DNA from: an uncultured Eubacteriales bacterium
GTDB lineage: Bacteria > Bacillota > Clostridia > Lachnospirales > Lachnospiraceae
DNA length: 64,000 nt
Assembly: GCA_900316715.1 (NCBI GenBank)
Contig: ONEC01000001.1
Span: 1 to 64,000 of the forward strand
Reading direction: 5' to 3'
Below are positions 54,540-62,134 of the stretch, piece by piece. A program made the position numbers and the translations under genes. Position 1 is the stretch's first letter. Every line of letters begins with the position of its first letter. Below the pieces are notes generated by a model, which was given only the letters and a program-made list of their open reading frames with translations, did no database searches and was not told the DNA's origin.

Positions 54540-54965
54540 TTATTTTTTCAAAGCCTTATTCATCTTATCAGCCAGATTCCTATTATACTTCATAAAACAT
54601 AACCAGATAATAAGACCGATTAAAACTACACTGACCACTGTGATCACGCAGGCCTTTATTCCTCTCTCCACCGGAATCCATCCCACAAAGGATGCAGCCG
54701 CAAAGTAAATAGTAAATCCTATCCCAAGATGGATCACCGCTGCAAGTGTCTGAGACAGTCTCTCTGAATTATAGAGAAGAGTCGGCACTCCAAATCCCAG
54801 TCCTGTTACCACACAGGCAAGAGCCATCTTGGTAAATCCATAATCCGTAAGTGTAAAGTTTCCTCCATCCTTAATATCAAATATAATTCCGATTACTATA
54901 AATATAATAAAGCTCATAGCTATACTGATAAATGCTCTTTTCATAACTTCTTTAAAAGTTTTCAT
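54540..54965 (-). CDS. DUF3021 family membrane protein
   Basis: 141 aa with four membrane segments; DUF3021 proteins are almost always found directly after a LytTR regulator, as here (54 bp gap). The family is thought to help control or respond to its LytTR partner. AAGGAG before the ATG. Last gene of its operon; I see no terminator before the feo promoter. Confidence 0.88.
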   Translation of the reverse strand: MKTFKEVMKRAFISIAMSFIIFIVIGIIFDIKDGGNFTLTDYGFTKMALACVVTGLGFGVPTLLYNSERLSQTLAAVIHLGIGFTIYFAAASFVGWIPVERGIKACVITVVSVVLIGLIIWLCFMKYNRNLADKMNKALKK

Positions 54966-55019
54966 AGTATTTGTCTCCTTTCCAATCTGTCTCCTCTAGC
55001 CGGCTCACCCATTGATTTA

Positions 55020-55463
55020 TTACAACCCCAGGTATTTCTTCAGTTGCGGCACAAACTTTCTCGATATATATTCCTTCTCACCATTCTTCATATGAAGCAG
55101 CATAACTCCATTGAAGGACGGTTCCACACTTTCAAGATATTTCAGATTGACAGCCGCCGACTTCGATACCTGCATAAAGTCTTTTCCCAGAACCTCCAGC
55201 AGTTCATACATTCTCTTGCCTATCCTGTATGCAGCTTCTTCCGTAACAATATGGACCTTCTCATTTTCAACTCTTATGAGAACTATCTTTTCCGGATCTA
55301 TAACCACCATACGTTCATCAAGATTTCCGATCAACACAGGCCTGTCACTCTGGAACTGTGATATCTCACGCACCAGCTCCGCAATCTCCGGAGTCAGCTC
55401 TGCTGTATGGATCACTGCATATGGTTCTTTTATATCTTCAGAGATATTCATATCAACGCGCAT
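55020..55463 (-). CDS. LytTR-family DNA-binding regulator (no receiver domain)
   Basis: 147 aa. LytTR domain in the C-terminal 100 residues (EDKEKIVLIRVENEKVHIVT-like strand pattern here as VIDPEKIVLIRVENEKVHIV, then YLESVEPSFNGVMLLHMKNG and ISRKFVPQLKKYL). Short N-terminal part and no receiver, as in the LytTR/DUF3021 systems. AGGAGG before the ATG. It probably binds the 21-bp-spaced repeats at 56093-56120 and controls its own operon. Confidence 0.88.
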   Translation of the reverse strand: MRVDMNISEDIKEPYAVIHTAELTPEIAELVREISQFQSDRPVLIGNLDERMVVIDPEKIVLIRVENEKVHIVTEEAAYRIGKRMYELLEVLGKDFMQVSKSAAVNLKYLESVEPSFNGVMLLHMKNGEKEYISRKFVPQLKKYLGL

Positions 55464-55493
55464 ATCTCATCCTCCTAAACTTATTCATCCAGC

Positions 55494-56021
55494 TTATGGT
55501 ATCACATTTATCATCCATATGCCAAAGCAGATCTTCATTATACTGTCTGCTGCCAGAAAGATCACAACAGGAACTGAAGAGAATATATATCCACCAGCAG
55601 CAATCAGGGTACATACTGTTCCAAGAACTATCATCGAACGTCCGTGTACAAAGTAGAATGGCAGGAAATGTATTCCTGTCGCAAGATTCACACCCAGCCA
55701 GATCATTCTCCAGTTCCAGCTTGGGATGAACGGTCCTGCTATACAGAACATCAGGATAAACAGGAGCGCGATGCTTACGAATATCATTTTAATCTGAAAT
55801 GGACTTGCAGGTCCGTCTGATAGTTTTGCTCTTATCTTCTTATTTACATTTGCAATATAGAAGCTGGCATAATAGCCTGCCAGAAAGATTACAGGGTTAG
55901 CTATGAACTTTCCGCCGAAGATAAGTGATACTCCCAGCACCGCTCCCACTAAGATAAGCCACAATCCACATGATCTCTTGTTGTTAAATTCAAGTTTTCT
56001 GGTTACTGCCTTTGTTTCCAT
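55494..56021 (-). CDS. Six-helix membrane protein of unknown function (DUF6609-like)
   Basis: 175 aa with five to six membrane segments, a WLILVGAVLG start segment and a HFLPFYFVHGRSM loop. I associate this with DUF6609 but am not sure. First gene of the LytTR operon, 30 bp before the regulator. Its Shine-Dalgarno (GGAGGGT) lies in the 3' arm of a 14-bp inverted repeat. Confidence 0.72.
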   Translation of the reverse strand: METKAVTRKLEFNNKRSCGLWLILVGAVLGVSLIFGGKFIANPVIFLAGYYASFYIANVNKKIRAKLSDGPASPFQIKMIFVSIALLFILMFCIAGPFIPSWNWRMIWLGVNLATGIHFLPFYFVHGRSMIVLGTVCTLIAAGGYIFSSVPVVIFLAADSIMKICFGIWMINVIP

Positions 56022-56027
56022 TAAAAA

Positions 56028-56076
56028 ACCCTCCGTTTCGTCTTTGGATGAACCAATAATAACGAATACGGAGGGT
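56028..56076 (-). promoter_or_regulatory. Inverted repeat covering the ribosome-binding site of the DUF6609-like gene
   Basis: ACCCTCCGTTTCGT (56028-56041) pairs with 56062-56076 over 14 bp with one bulged base; the 20-nt loop has an inner TTGG/CCAA stem. In the RNA, the 3' arm holds the Shine-Dalgarno. Same design as 19973-20028. If transcription starts near 56070 the 5' arm would be partly missing, in which case it acts on DNA. Confidence 0.65.
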
Positions 56077-56090
56077 ATAATGTTGTAATA

Positions 56091-56120
56091 ATCGGTAAGT
56101 GGCAGATTTCAGACGGTAAG
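56091..56120 (+). promoter_or_regulatory. LytTR-type direct repeats
   Basis: CGGTAAG at 56093-56099 and 56114-56120: 21 bp from start to start, that is 9-bp sites with a 12-bp gap, the standard LytTR geometry. They lie upstream of the operon encoding the LytTR regulator. No good -35 box is seen, as expected for an activated promoter. Confidence 0.65.
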
Positions 56121-56126
56121 ATGCAT

Positions 56127-56936
56127 CTAGTCCCAGATTGCTTTCTCTTTGGTGGCCTTTTCTCCCCAGTAGGAAGCCCACCTTTCACAGAAGAGCCATG
56201 TATATGGAAGTTGCTTTTTATCTCTGAATTTCTGAAAATACGGTATGCTTCCCCAGCTTATAGAAGGAATTCCTATTATGAATGGATACAGGGGTCCAAG
56301 CAGGAGTGCCTGGATTGTATGACCAAACTCATGAACCGCAACCTTCTCACAGTATTCCTGTCTGCCCTCATCTCCTTCTGTCTCATATGGAGTGAAGATG
56401 AACATTCCCATAGAGATGCCGCCGTTCTTATCCCATACAGTTCTTACAACACCGTTGTAATATCTGTGTGGGCATCGTCTGTATTTCAGATATAAGAATA
56501 GTCCTGCAAATGTCTGAGGACTTCCCCAGGTCCAGTGAATAAAAACCCTGAGCGGATACCATCTGTTATCAGATTCAAATGCCAGAAGAACTCCTGTCAG
56601 ATATAATCCGACAAGATATGCCAATCCGTCCTTCAGATCATACTTTCCACCCATCATTATTCCAAGGAGTGAAGTCTTCTCAATCCCCAGAATACCGGTT
56701 ATATCAATTGCCTGAAGAACCTCAGCCACCCATCCGAGAAAGTAACATATAAACGGCAGGACATATACTGAAAAGATACTGTTCTTTGTAAATATTACCG
56801 CTCTAAGCAGAAAATAAATAGTAGGTATGATCAGTATATCTCCCACATATCCCCGGATGAAGCCGGTAGTCCATTTACCTATTATGATTTCCAATATAAG
56901 AAGTACTAAGAAAGTTATTGTATGTCTGGCACGCAC
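56127..56936 (-). CDS. Membrane protein with HEFGH zinc-peptidase-like motif
   Basis: 269 aa. About five membrane segments in the first 150 residues, then a cytoplasmic or outer part holding VHEFGHTIQALLLGPLYP: an HExxH motif of zincins, with the possible third ligand not assigned. It might be a membrane metallopeptidase or a degenerate relative. Starts with GTG at 56936 (AAAGGAG before it). No family recognised. It follows a 62-aa membrane protein gene. Confidence 0.7.
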   Translation of the reverse strand: MRARHTITFLVLLILEIIIGKWTTGFIRGYVGDILIIPTIYFLLRAVIFTKNSIFSVYVLPFICYFLGWVAEVLQAIDITGILGIEKTSLLGIMMGGKYDLKDGLAYLVGLYLTGVLLAFESDNRWYPLRVFIHWTWGSPQTFAGLFLYLKYRRCPHRYYNGVVRTVWDKNGGISMGMFIFTPYETEGDEGRQEYCEKVAVHEFGHTIQALLLGPLYPFIIGIPSISWGSIPYFQKFRDKKQLPYTWLFCERWASYWGEKATKEKAIWD

Positions 56937-56948
56937 TTCTCTTCTCCT

Positions 56949-57137
56949 TTATAATAGCCATATCACTATTGTAATTATTCCGCAAACAATCATAATAAAT
57001 CCACTTTTTCTGACTTTCTTCAACTCATTTTCATTTTCCCTGAGTTCTTTCTTTGCCGCCTTCTCAGGTGATGCAGCCATAAATACACCCATTCCCATCA
57101 TTAAAACTCCTAGTAAAATTGGAATCATCTCGTACAT
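56949..57137 (-). CDS. Small two-helix membrane protein (62 aa)
   Basis: Two membrane segments (about 2-22 and 46-62) joined by a charged loop (EKAAKKELRENENELKKVRK). AAGGAG before the ATG, and the next gene starts 12 bp later. No family recognised. Confidence 0.68.
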   Translation of the reverse strand: MYEMIPILLGVLMMGMGVFMAASPEKAAKKELRENENELKKVRKSGFIMIVCGIITIVIWLL

Positions 57138-57198
57138 TTTTTGTCTCCTTCACTTAAAAAATATTATATAACAAAGCTTATTGATACCGTCCGGAATC

Positions 57199-57648
57199 TT
57201 ATGAAAGTCTCATGATCATAAACCCTTCTGCATCAACAAAGCCAAGTTTCTCGTACAATCTCCTGCCCTGATCTGAGGCATGAAGTCGTATCACTTTGCA
57301 GCCTCTCTCCTTTATATCTTCCATTACCTCATTCATAAGATTTGTTGCTATACCACGTTTTCGATATGCATCTTCAATGTACACGTTAGTAACATAGGCA
57401 ACTTTACCCTGAACATTAGTAAAGGTTGGCGGGTATCTGAAGTAGCATGCTCCTGCAGTTCCTATTATCCTGCCGCCATCATCTGCTACCCAGACAACCA
57501 GAGAATCATCCGATAATCCATCTGAAAAATATTTCTCCAACTCATCATCTATCTCATCATTCGGCTGTCCGCCCTCATCGATCAGCTGTTTTTTCCTAAG
57601 TGCTGCCAGCACCGCTGCATCACTTATCTCTGCTTTTCTATATTCCAT
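57199..57648 (-). CDS. GNAT N-acetyltransferase (149 aa)
   Basis: Single GNAT domain with acetyl-CoA site VYIEDAYRKRGIATNLMNEV and the C-terminal block IRLHASDQGRRLYEKLGF. Its ATG follows the previous gene's stop without a gap (TAAATG). Acceptor unknown. Confidence 0.87.
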   Translation of the reverse strand: MEYRKAEISDAAVLAALRKKQLIDEGGQPNDEIDDELEKYFSDGLSDDSLVVWVADDGGRIIGTAGACYFRYPPTFTNVQGKVAYVTNVYIEDAYRKRGIATNLMNEVMEDIKERGCKVIRLHASDQGRRLYEKLGFVDAEGFMIMRLS

Positions 57649-58416
57649 TTACGAACACCTTATTACATAATTATCCTTAGTCTTTAAAAAGCCTGCCCGC
57701 TCCGCAGTTTTTCCTGAAGCCACATTTGCTACCGCATGTACCCATACAGGTTTCTTACCCATAGCGATTATTTCTTCGCACATCTTCAATGAAAGCTTTG
57801 CAGAAAGACCTCTTCTCTGATAATCCGGATCTGTTTCAACTCCGATATCAATCTCGCCAGAGCTCACTGCACTTGAGAATGCAACTGCCGCAACCCTGTC
57901 TCCATCAACCGCCACATACCCGAGTCCTTTATCTAGAAACGCCTCATTACTTTCCCACGAGAAGGAAGGTATTATCCTTCCATGGATACGTTCAATATTA
58001 TTCCCGGATATACGTTCGATACTGAGTTCCGATGTAGTTTCAGCTGTACTATCAGCCCTACTATTTTGAACATCATATACATACTCGAATCTCTTATCGA
58101 TTATAACATCACTTTTGCTGCTGAAGAAGTCTTTTATCTCTTCGTCATCCGTGATAATAATAAAACGCCGCTCCTGCTTCTTCTTCAAAAACTCCTGATA
58201 CACCTCTTCCAGAAGATCTGCCGAAGGACTACCTGAGAAATATACAAAACCGCAGTAGTGCCAGAACATCACTGCACCTTCCTTCTCATCAATATAAATA
58301 TCTCCCTTTTGGTATCCTTCTGCAATCGACATAGGATAAACCCTGTTCGCAGTGCATCTTTTAGCAGAATCTACGAACCTGCTGTATTCCGATTTATCAA
58401 CCTGCCTCAAACTCAT
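57649..58416 (-). CDS. GNAT N-acetyltransferase, two-lobed (255 aa)
   Basis: N-terminal half of unknown fold, C-terminal half with a GNAT site VETDPDYQRRGLSAKLSLKM and AGFLKTKD end. GGGAGG nine bases before the ATG. Belongs to the 'GNAT acetyltransferase 2' type by look. Read with the next GNAT gene. Confidence 0.83.
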   Translation of the reverse strand: MSLRQVDKSEYSRFVDSAKRCTANRVYPMSIAEGYQKGDIYIDEKEGAVMFWHYCGFVYFSGSPSADLLEEVYQEFLKKKQERRFIIITDDEEIKDFFSSKSDVIIDKRFEYVYDVQNSRADSTAETTSELSIERISGNNIERIHGRIIPSFSWESNEAFLDKGLGYVAVDGDRVAAVAFSSAVSSGEIDIGVETDPDYQRRGLSAKLSLKMCEEIIAMGKKPVWVHAVANVASGKTAERAGFLKTKDNYVIRCS

Positions 58417-58446
58417 CTATACATGCCTCCCGATATTCTCAAGTTA

Positions 58447-58938
58447 TTATAACTCCTGTTCCATATATCCACATGTAAACGGGAAGAAATCAAACTTCTT
58501 CGTACCTAAATGTATGAATCCGTTACTCTCATACCACTTACGGAGAACCTGATTTTCTTCAACGATTCCTATCTTCAGCTTCTTTGCACCGAGAGCCTTC
58601 GCTCTGGTGAAGCAGTCCTCCAGGAGCCTGCGGCCGATTCCACCGTGTCTGTACTCCGGAAGAACCGCCAGATTATTCAGTTCGATCTCGTCCTCATTCA
58701 GTATCGCAAGAGAATAATATCCGACGATCTTATCCCCCTTCAGATATACATACATCGGCTTATGTTCTTCAGAGAACTGATAGTATATTTTTTTATCGTC
58801 TGTAGCAAAAGCGGTAAATCTCGGTGCATTTTCCTCTGTAAACCCAAACTCATCTGCAACTGTTTTAAATGCAGTTCTGATGACCTTCACACACTCCGGT
58901 ATTTCCTCTGCCAACATATCCCTTATTATACCATCCAT
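58447..58938 (-). CDS. GNAT N-acetyltransferase (163 aa)
   Basis: GNAT domain with LAVLPEYRHGGIGRRLLEDC (acetyl-CoA loop) and LRKWYESNGFIHLG. GGAGGG before the ATG. Third of three unlike GNAT genes in a row; they are not recent copies of each other. Confidence 0.88.
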   Translation of the reverse strand: MDGIIRDMLAEEIPECVKVIRTAFKTVADEFGFTEENAPRFTAFATDDKKIYYQFSEEHKPMYVYLKGDKIVGYYSLAILNEDEIELNNLAVLPEYRHGGIGRRLLEDCFTRAKALGAKKLKIGIVEENQVLRKWYESNGFIHLGTKKFDFFPFTCGYMEQEL

Positions 58939-58953
58939 GTTTTCACCCTCCTA

Positions 58954-59778
58954 TCAGTCTTTTTTTCTGAGTATCCATATCAGGTTGCTCTCATATTCAG
59001 CTGCTGTATCCGGATCACTCAGGTCTTCCTTATCGCCGTTATATCCGCGGTATATATCAAGAACTTCATATCCGCAGAGTTCTGCAAGCAGGAAGACCTC
59101 CGAACGATATGTCTCTCTCATAAGAAGAGGCCTGATCCTCTCGTCGATCACATTTCCCTCTTCATCATATGTTTCAAACTTCCAGTTGCCGAACATCTGC
59201 TGTGTATATATATTATAGGATATTGCATTATATATCTTCTCTTTGTTGCCATCACTGTTGACATACTCCAGTCTGAAAGAATAATCGTCAGGCCCTGTTG
59301 CCATCTGCTGCGCCTGCACAGCAGGCCATGGATCAAATGTATTAAATGTGAGGATGCCGCCCGGAAGAAGCTGTTCTCTTATATTCTTCAGGGCTTCTAT
59401 CTGAAGCTTCTGTTCAGGCAAATGCATGAATCCGCTTCTTGCTATTATGGCAAGCGAATATTTACGTCCCGAACTGAACTTTGTCATATCTGCCGGATAG
59501 ATGTTAAGCTGCAGCTTCATCTTCTCCGCCTTGGCCGCCGCAACCTTGCACATTTCCTCGGAGAGATCTGTTCCATCAATCTCAATGCCCCTCTCTGCAA
59601 GATAAAGCAGTACGGCACCTGTTCCGCAGGCAATATCAACTACTCCGCCCTGGCCATACTGCTTCGCCAGGTTTAGATAGAACTCCTGAAAATTCTCATG
59701 GTGATCTTCACCAGCATACATTACATCCAGGTATCTGTCATAGTTTTCAGCAACGTCTTTAAAATCGTGTAAATCCAT
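58954..59778 (-). CDS. Class I SAM-dependent methyltransferase
   Basis: 274 aa. SAM-binding motif VVDIACGTGAVLLYLAERG (about 44-62), acidic motif II in DGTDLSEEM, and motif IV near SLAIIARSGFMHLPEQ. Substrate not known. CGGAGG before the ATG; first gene of the methyltransferase-GNAT run. Confidence 0.88.
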   Translation of the reverse strand: MDLHDFKDVAENYDRYLDVMYAGEDHHENFQEFYLNLAKQYGQGGVVDIACGTGAVLLYLAERGIEIDGTDLSEEMCKVAAAKAEKMKLQLNIYPADMTKFSSGRKYSLAIIARSGFMHLPEQKLQIEALKNIREQLLPGGILTFNTFDPWPAVQAQQMATGPDDYSFRLEYVNSDGNKEKIYNAISYNIYTQQMFGNWKFETYDEEGNVIDERIRPLLMRETYRSEVFLLAELCGYEVLDIYRGYNGDKEDLSDPDTAAEYESNLIWILRKKD

Positions 59779-59838
59779 TTTGTAATCCTCCGTTATATCA
59801 ACATACCTTCTTTATCCGGGCCCAGGATTAAAGAAATA

Positions 59839-59873
59839 AAAAACGGCCACCTATCCGGGATAGATAGATGGCC
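59839..59873 (-). terminator. Terminator of the 35-aa peptide gene
   Basis: Minus strand: 11-bp stem (59863-59873 with 59845-59855, one G-U), 7-nt loop, then TTTTTTATTT. It lies 30 bp after the peptide stop codon. Confidence 0.85.
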
Positions 59874-59902
59874 AGAAAACACTGATTGATTATTCTGTCA
59901 TT

Positions 59903-60010
59903 CTATTCTTCTCTGCTTCCCGAATACTTACATACAAAAGTAAGACCATTGCCAGATGTATGGGTGGTCTTAGATGTAGTGTATGTAGTTCCGGATACAA
60001 ATCTACGCAT
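59903..60010 (-). CDS. 35-aa Thr/Ser-rich peptide
   Basis: Starts at ATG 60010 with AGGAGA nine bases upstream. About one third of residues are Thr or Ser (SGTTYTTSKTTHTSGNG), with one Cys near the C-terminus and basic N-terminal MRR. It is neither a signal peptide nor a membrane segment. Own promoter (60042-60070) and own terminator. Not recognised; possible small regulator or peptide. No modification enzyme (lanthionine or radical SAM) is adjacent. Confidence 0.65.
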   Translation of the reverse strand: MRRFVSGTTYTTSKTTHTSGNGLTFVCKYSGSREE

Positions 60011-60041
60011 AACAAGAATCTCCTGAAAAAATATTGTGTTT

Positions 60042-60070
60042 AGACTACTACTATCGTAAAGACATGTCAA
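60042..60070 (-). promoter_or_regulatory. Promoter of the 35-aa peptide gene
   Basis: Minus strand TTGACA (60065-60070), 17-bp spacer, TAGTCT (60042-60047), about 30 bp before the ATG. The -10 box is weak. Confidence 0.6.
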
Positions 60071-60109
60071 CCCTGTTTTTTTATATTTCAAGCCCTAGTG
60101 AAGATTATT

Positions 60110-60532
60110 CTACGGACCTACACTGATATATATGCACTCAGATTCTCCGAATCTATGTTCCTCTGATGCCTCTATAACACCGTTTCTTCCAACTGAAATT
60201 TCAAACATATTGATTCCTGAATCTATGCTTTTTATTTCAATATCGGCAGTATAATGTTCATAGTCATTTGTCTTAAAAACATCGATTATAAATTTCTGAT
60301 TATTCGCAACAAATGTATACTTATATTTTCCATACATAGCTATATGTGAGAATTTTGTCGAATGTCTGCTCACAGTCTTTCCACTGTTTTCTTCCTTTAT
60401 GTATACAACATCAATATCGTAATCAGAATCTATTCTGACCGACATGCGGAAAAAATATAATAACGAAAGTCCCGCACATGCCAATAGTATAAGTACTATT
60501 ATCCAGAACTTTATAAACTTCTTTGATATCAT
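60110..60532 (-). CDS. Membrane-anchored protein of unknown function (140 aa)
   Basis: N-terminal membrane helix (about 5-26) followed by a beta-rich outside domain. No Cys for a lipid anchor. GAGG lies six bases before the ATG at 60532. No family recognised. Third gene of a cluster with two lipoproteins. Confidence 0.65.
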   Translation of the reverse strand: MISKKFIKFWIIVLILLACAGLSLLYFFRMSVRIDSDYDIDVVYIKEENSGKTVSRHSTKFSHIAMYGKYKYTFVANNQKFIIDVFKTNDYEHYTADIEIKSIDSGINMFEISVGRNGVIEASEEHRFGESECIYISVGP

Positions 60533-60551
60533 TTCACGCCTCACAATTTAC

Positions 60552-60932
60552 TTAATTATCTGTCAGTTTTATATAATAGTTATCATTACTGTACTTATCT
60601 CTCTGTGGCGATGCTACATACAGTCTGATCTCATCGTCTGATATCCATTCAACTTCCCATCCAACGGATTCCATAAAGCCCGGCTTATTCGTCTCAAATA
60701 TCATCTCGCCGTCAAGAAAAACAAAAGGGCGACTCACATAATCATACTTTATCGTAATCGTACGGTTGCCCGACGGTGATGTAAAGTCCTGCGTTGTCTC
60801 ATATTCTATATCTGAACATGCAGCTGCAAATGTGATCATAAAGACCAATAAGGATGCAATAAACACGACCAGTTTGCTTTTTATAAATTTGTTTTTCTTC
60901 ATTTTGTCATTCTTCATCTTGTCATTCTTCAT
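60552..60932 (-). CDS. Lipoprotein with short N-terminal repeat (126 aa)
   Basis: Basic start with repeated KNDKMK units, a hydrophobic stretch and lipobox TFAAAC (Cys about residue 39), then a small beta-domain with SPSGNRTITIKYDY, a pattern also seen in DUF5412-type proteins. It starts at 60932 with GGAGG. Lies 7 bp before the next membrane protein start region and is likely in the same operon. Confidence 0.68.
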   Translation of the reverse strand: MKNDKMKNDKMKKNKFIKSKLVVFIASLLVFMITFAAACSDIEYETTQDFTSPSGNRTITIKYDYVSRPFVFLDGEMIFETNKPGFMESVGWEVEWISDDEIRLYVASPQRDKYSNDNYYIKLTDN

Positions 60933-60967
60933 CTCTAAACCTCCACATATACGCATTAAACTTCCCC

Positions 60968-61993
60968 TTAGTAATACGTATACTCATACTCTTCTGTAAT
61001 ATCTACAGGCAGACTGGATCTAAATGGTGAATAGTCTTCTTTATGCATCTTGAGTAAATAGCCATACTCATTATATTCAGCTATATATTCTGTAAAAAAG
61101 CCCTTACTATGTATCAGGCGCCCGGAATCATCGTACTCATAGAAAATCTGCATTTGTTCTTCTCTGCCACCTGACGAACTATAACTTGCCGTCGCCAGTC
61201 CCTTGTCATTATAGACTGTTCTGCTATGCTGCTGTTCACTTCCATCTTCACCATAACGTATCGTTTCTTCCAGGCCATACTCATTATACTTATATTCTGT
61301 TTGTGCATGCACCTCTTCGTCTGCATTGCAGAACTCCTCAAGTATCTTACGTTCTTCGTCATCGTAGGTTTCAATATAAACACTGTCATGTGAGATGTCC
61401 TTCATCTTTTTAAGCTTTCCTGCTTCATCATATTCATATATCCAGCGTCTATATACATATCCATCATCCTGATTAAAATGAACCTTTTCAGTGCAGCGGC
61501 CATTTTCGTCATATGTATATTCAGTATAATTAGTGCTTCCATCATTGTAGTAAAATGTATTTGAAAACAGAAGCCCATCCCTGTAAATGTACTCTTCCTG
61601 CAGGCTGCAGTCTTCTTCACTGTCTCCATCATACACTTCAAGAACATTGCCTTCTTCGTCATAGACAGTTTTTCTGTAAAGGATTGGCTTACCATCTACT
61701 CCTGTAAATGTATAAGTACATTCATTTCCTCTTTCGTCATAGGTATAAGTGTATGTTCCCTGTACCTTTCCATCTTTATCATAATCCGTTACTTTAAGTT
61801 TATTTCCGTCCCTATCATACTCAGTAATACTATAGTCTCCCGATTCCTGTGTAGCTTTACACTCTTTTATCGCCGGCATATTTACGGTCTCTTCACTTTC
61901 GGCAGTAACAGTATCTTTCTCTTTATTCTTAATTCCGCATCCAACAAGGCAGAATATAACTGCGAGTATAAGTGTAATTCTTGCAATTCGCAT
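60968..61993 (-). CDS. Lipoprotein with YD/RHS-like repeats
   Basis: 341 aa. Signal peptide with lipobox LVGC (Cys 19), then about ten short repeats of the form YDxxGxxxxxxxY, for example YDERGNECTYTF, YDEEGNVLEVYD, YDENGRCTEKV and YDDSGRLIHSK. These resemble YD repeats of RHS proteins that build a beta-shell or bind carbohydrate, but no toxin domain follows. GGAGAGGAGG before the ATG. Promoter and palindrome at 62037-62083. Confidence 0.82.
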   Translation of the reverse strand: MRIARITLILAVIFCLVGCGIKNKEKDTVTAESEETVNMPAIKECKATQESGDYSITEYDRDGNKLKVTDYDKDGKVQGTYTYTYDERGNECTYTFTGVDGKPILYRKTVYDEEGNVLEVYDGDSEEDCSLQEEYIYRDGLLFSNTFYYNDGSTNYTEYTYDENGRCTEKVHFNQDDGYVYRRWIYEYDEAGKLKKMKDISHDSVYIETYDDEERKILEEFCNADEEVHAQTEYKYNEYGLEETIRYGEDGSEQQHSRTVYNDKGLATASYSSSGGREEQMQIFYEYDDSGRLIHSKGFFTEYIAEYNEYGYLLKMHKEDYSPFRSSLPVDITEEYEYTYY

Positions 61994-62036
61994 ATAGTAT
62001 TCCTCCTCTCCTGCAAAACATAGTATCTGATCTTTC

Positions 62037-62083
62037 ATATTATCATTATGATAATATCATACCATAAAAAAATGATTTGTCAA
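62037..62083 (-). promoter_or_regulatory. Lipoprotein promoter with palindromic operator
   Basis: Minus strand TTGACA (62078-62083), 16-bp spacer, TATGAT (62056-62061). Directly after the -10 box is ATATTATCAT-T-ATGATAATAT (62037-62057), perfect 10-bp arms, covering the start point. Repression by an unknown regulator is likely. Confidence 0.75.
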
Positions 62084-62134
62084 TAGCAATCTGTAGAATT
62101 TACCACAGATTCCTATTAACAAACCAAGCCACAC

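Noticed and set aside
58510..59676. 388-codon plus-strand frame opposite the GNAT and methyltransferase genes
   Set aside because: Antisense shadow of two clear minus-strand genes; Cys/His/Ser-rich product with no family pattern and no ribosome site.
59903..60091. 62-aa version of the peptide gene
   Set aside because: The longer start lies upstream of the promoter's expected transcription start; the ATG at 60010 has the ribosome site.
62037..62057. Fur box
   Set aside because: It contains GATAAT units, but they point outward (ATTATC...GATAAT), opposite to the Fur consensus.
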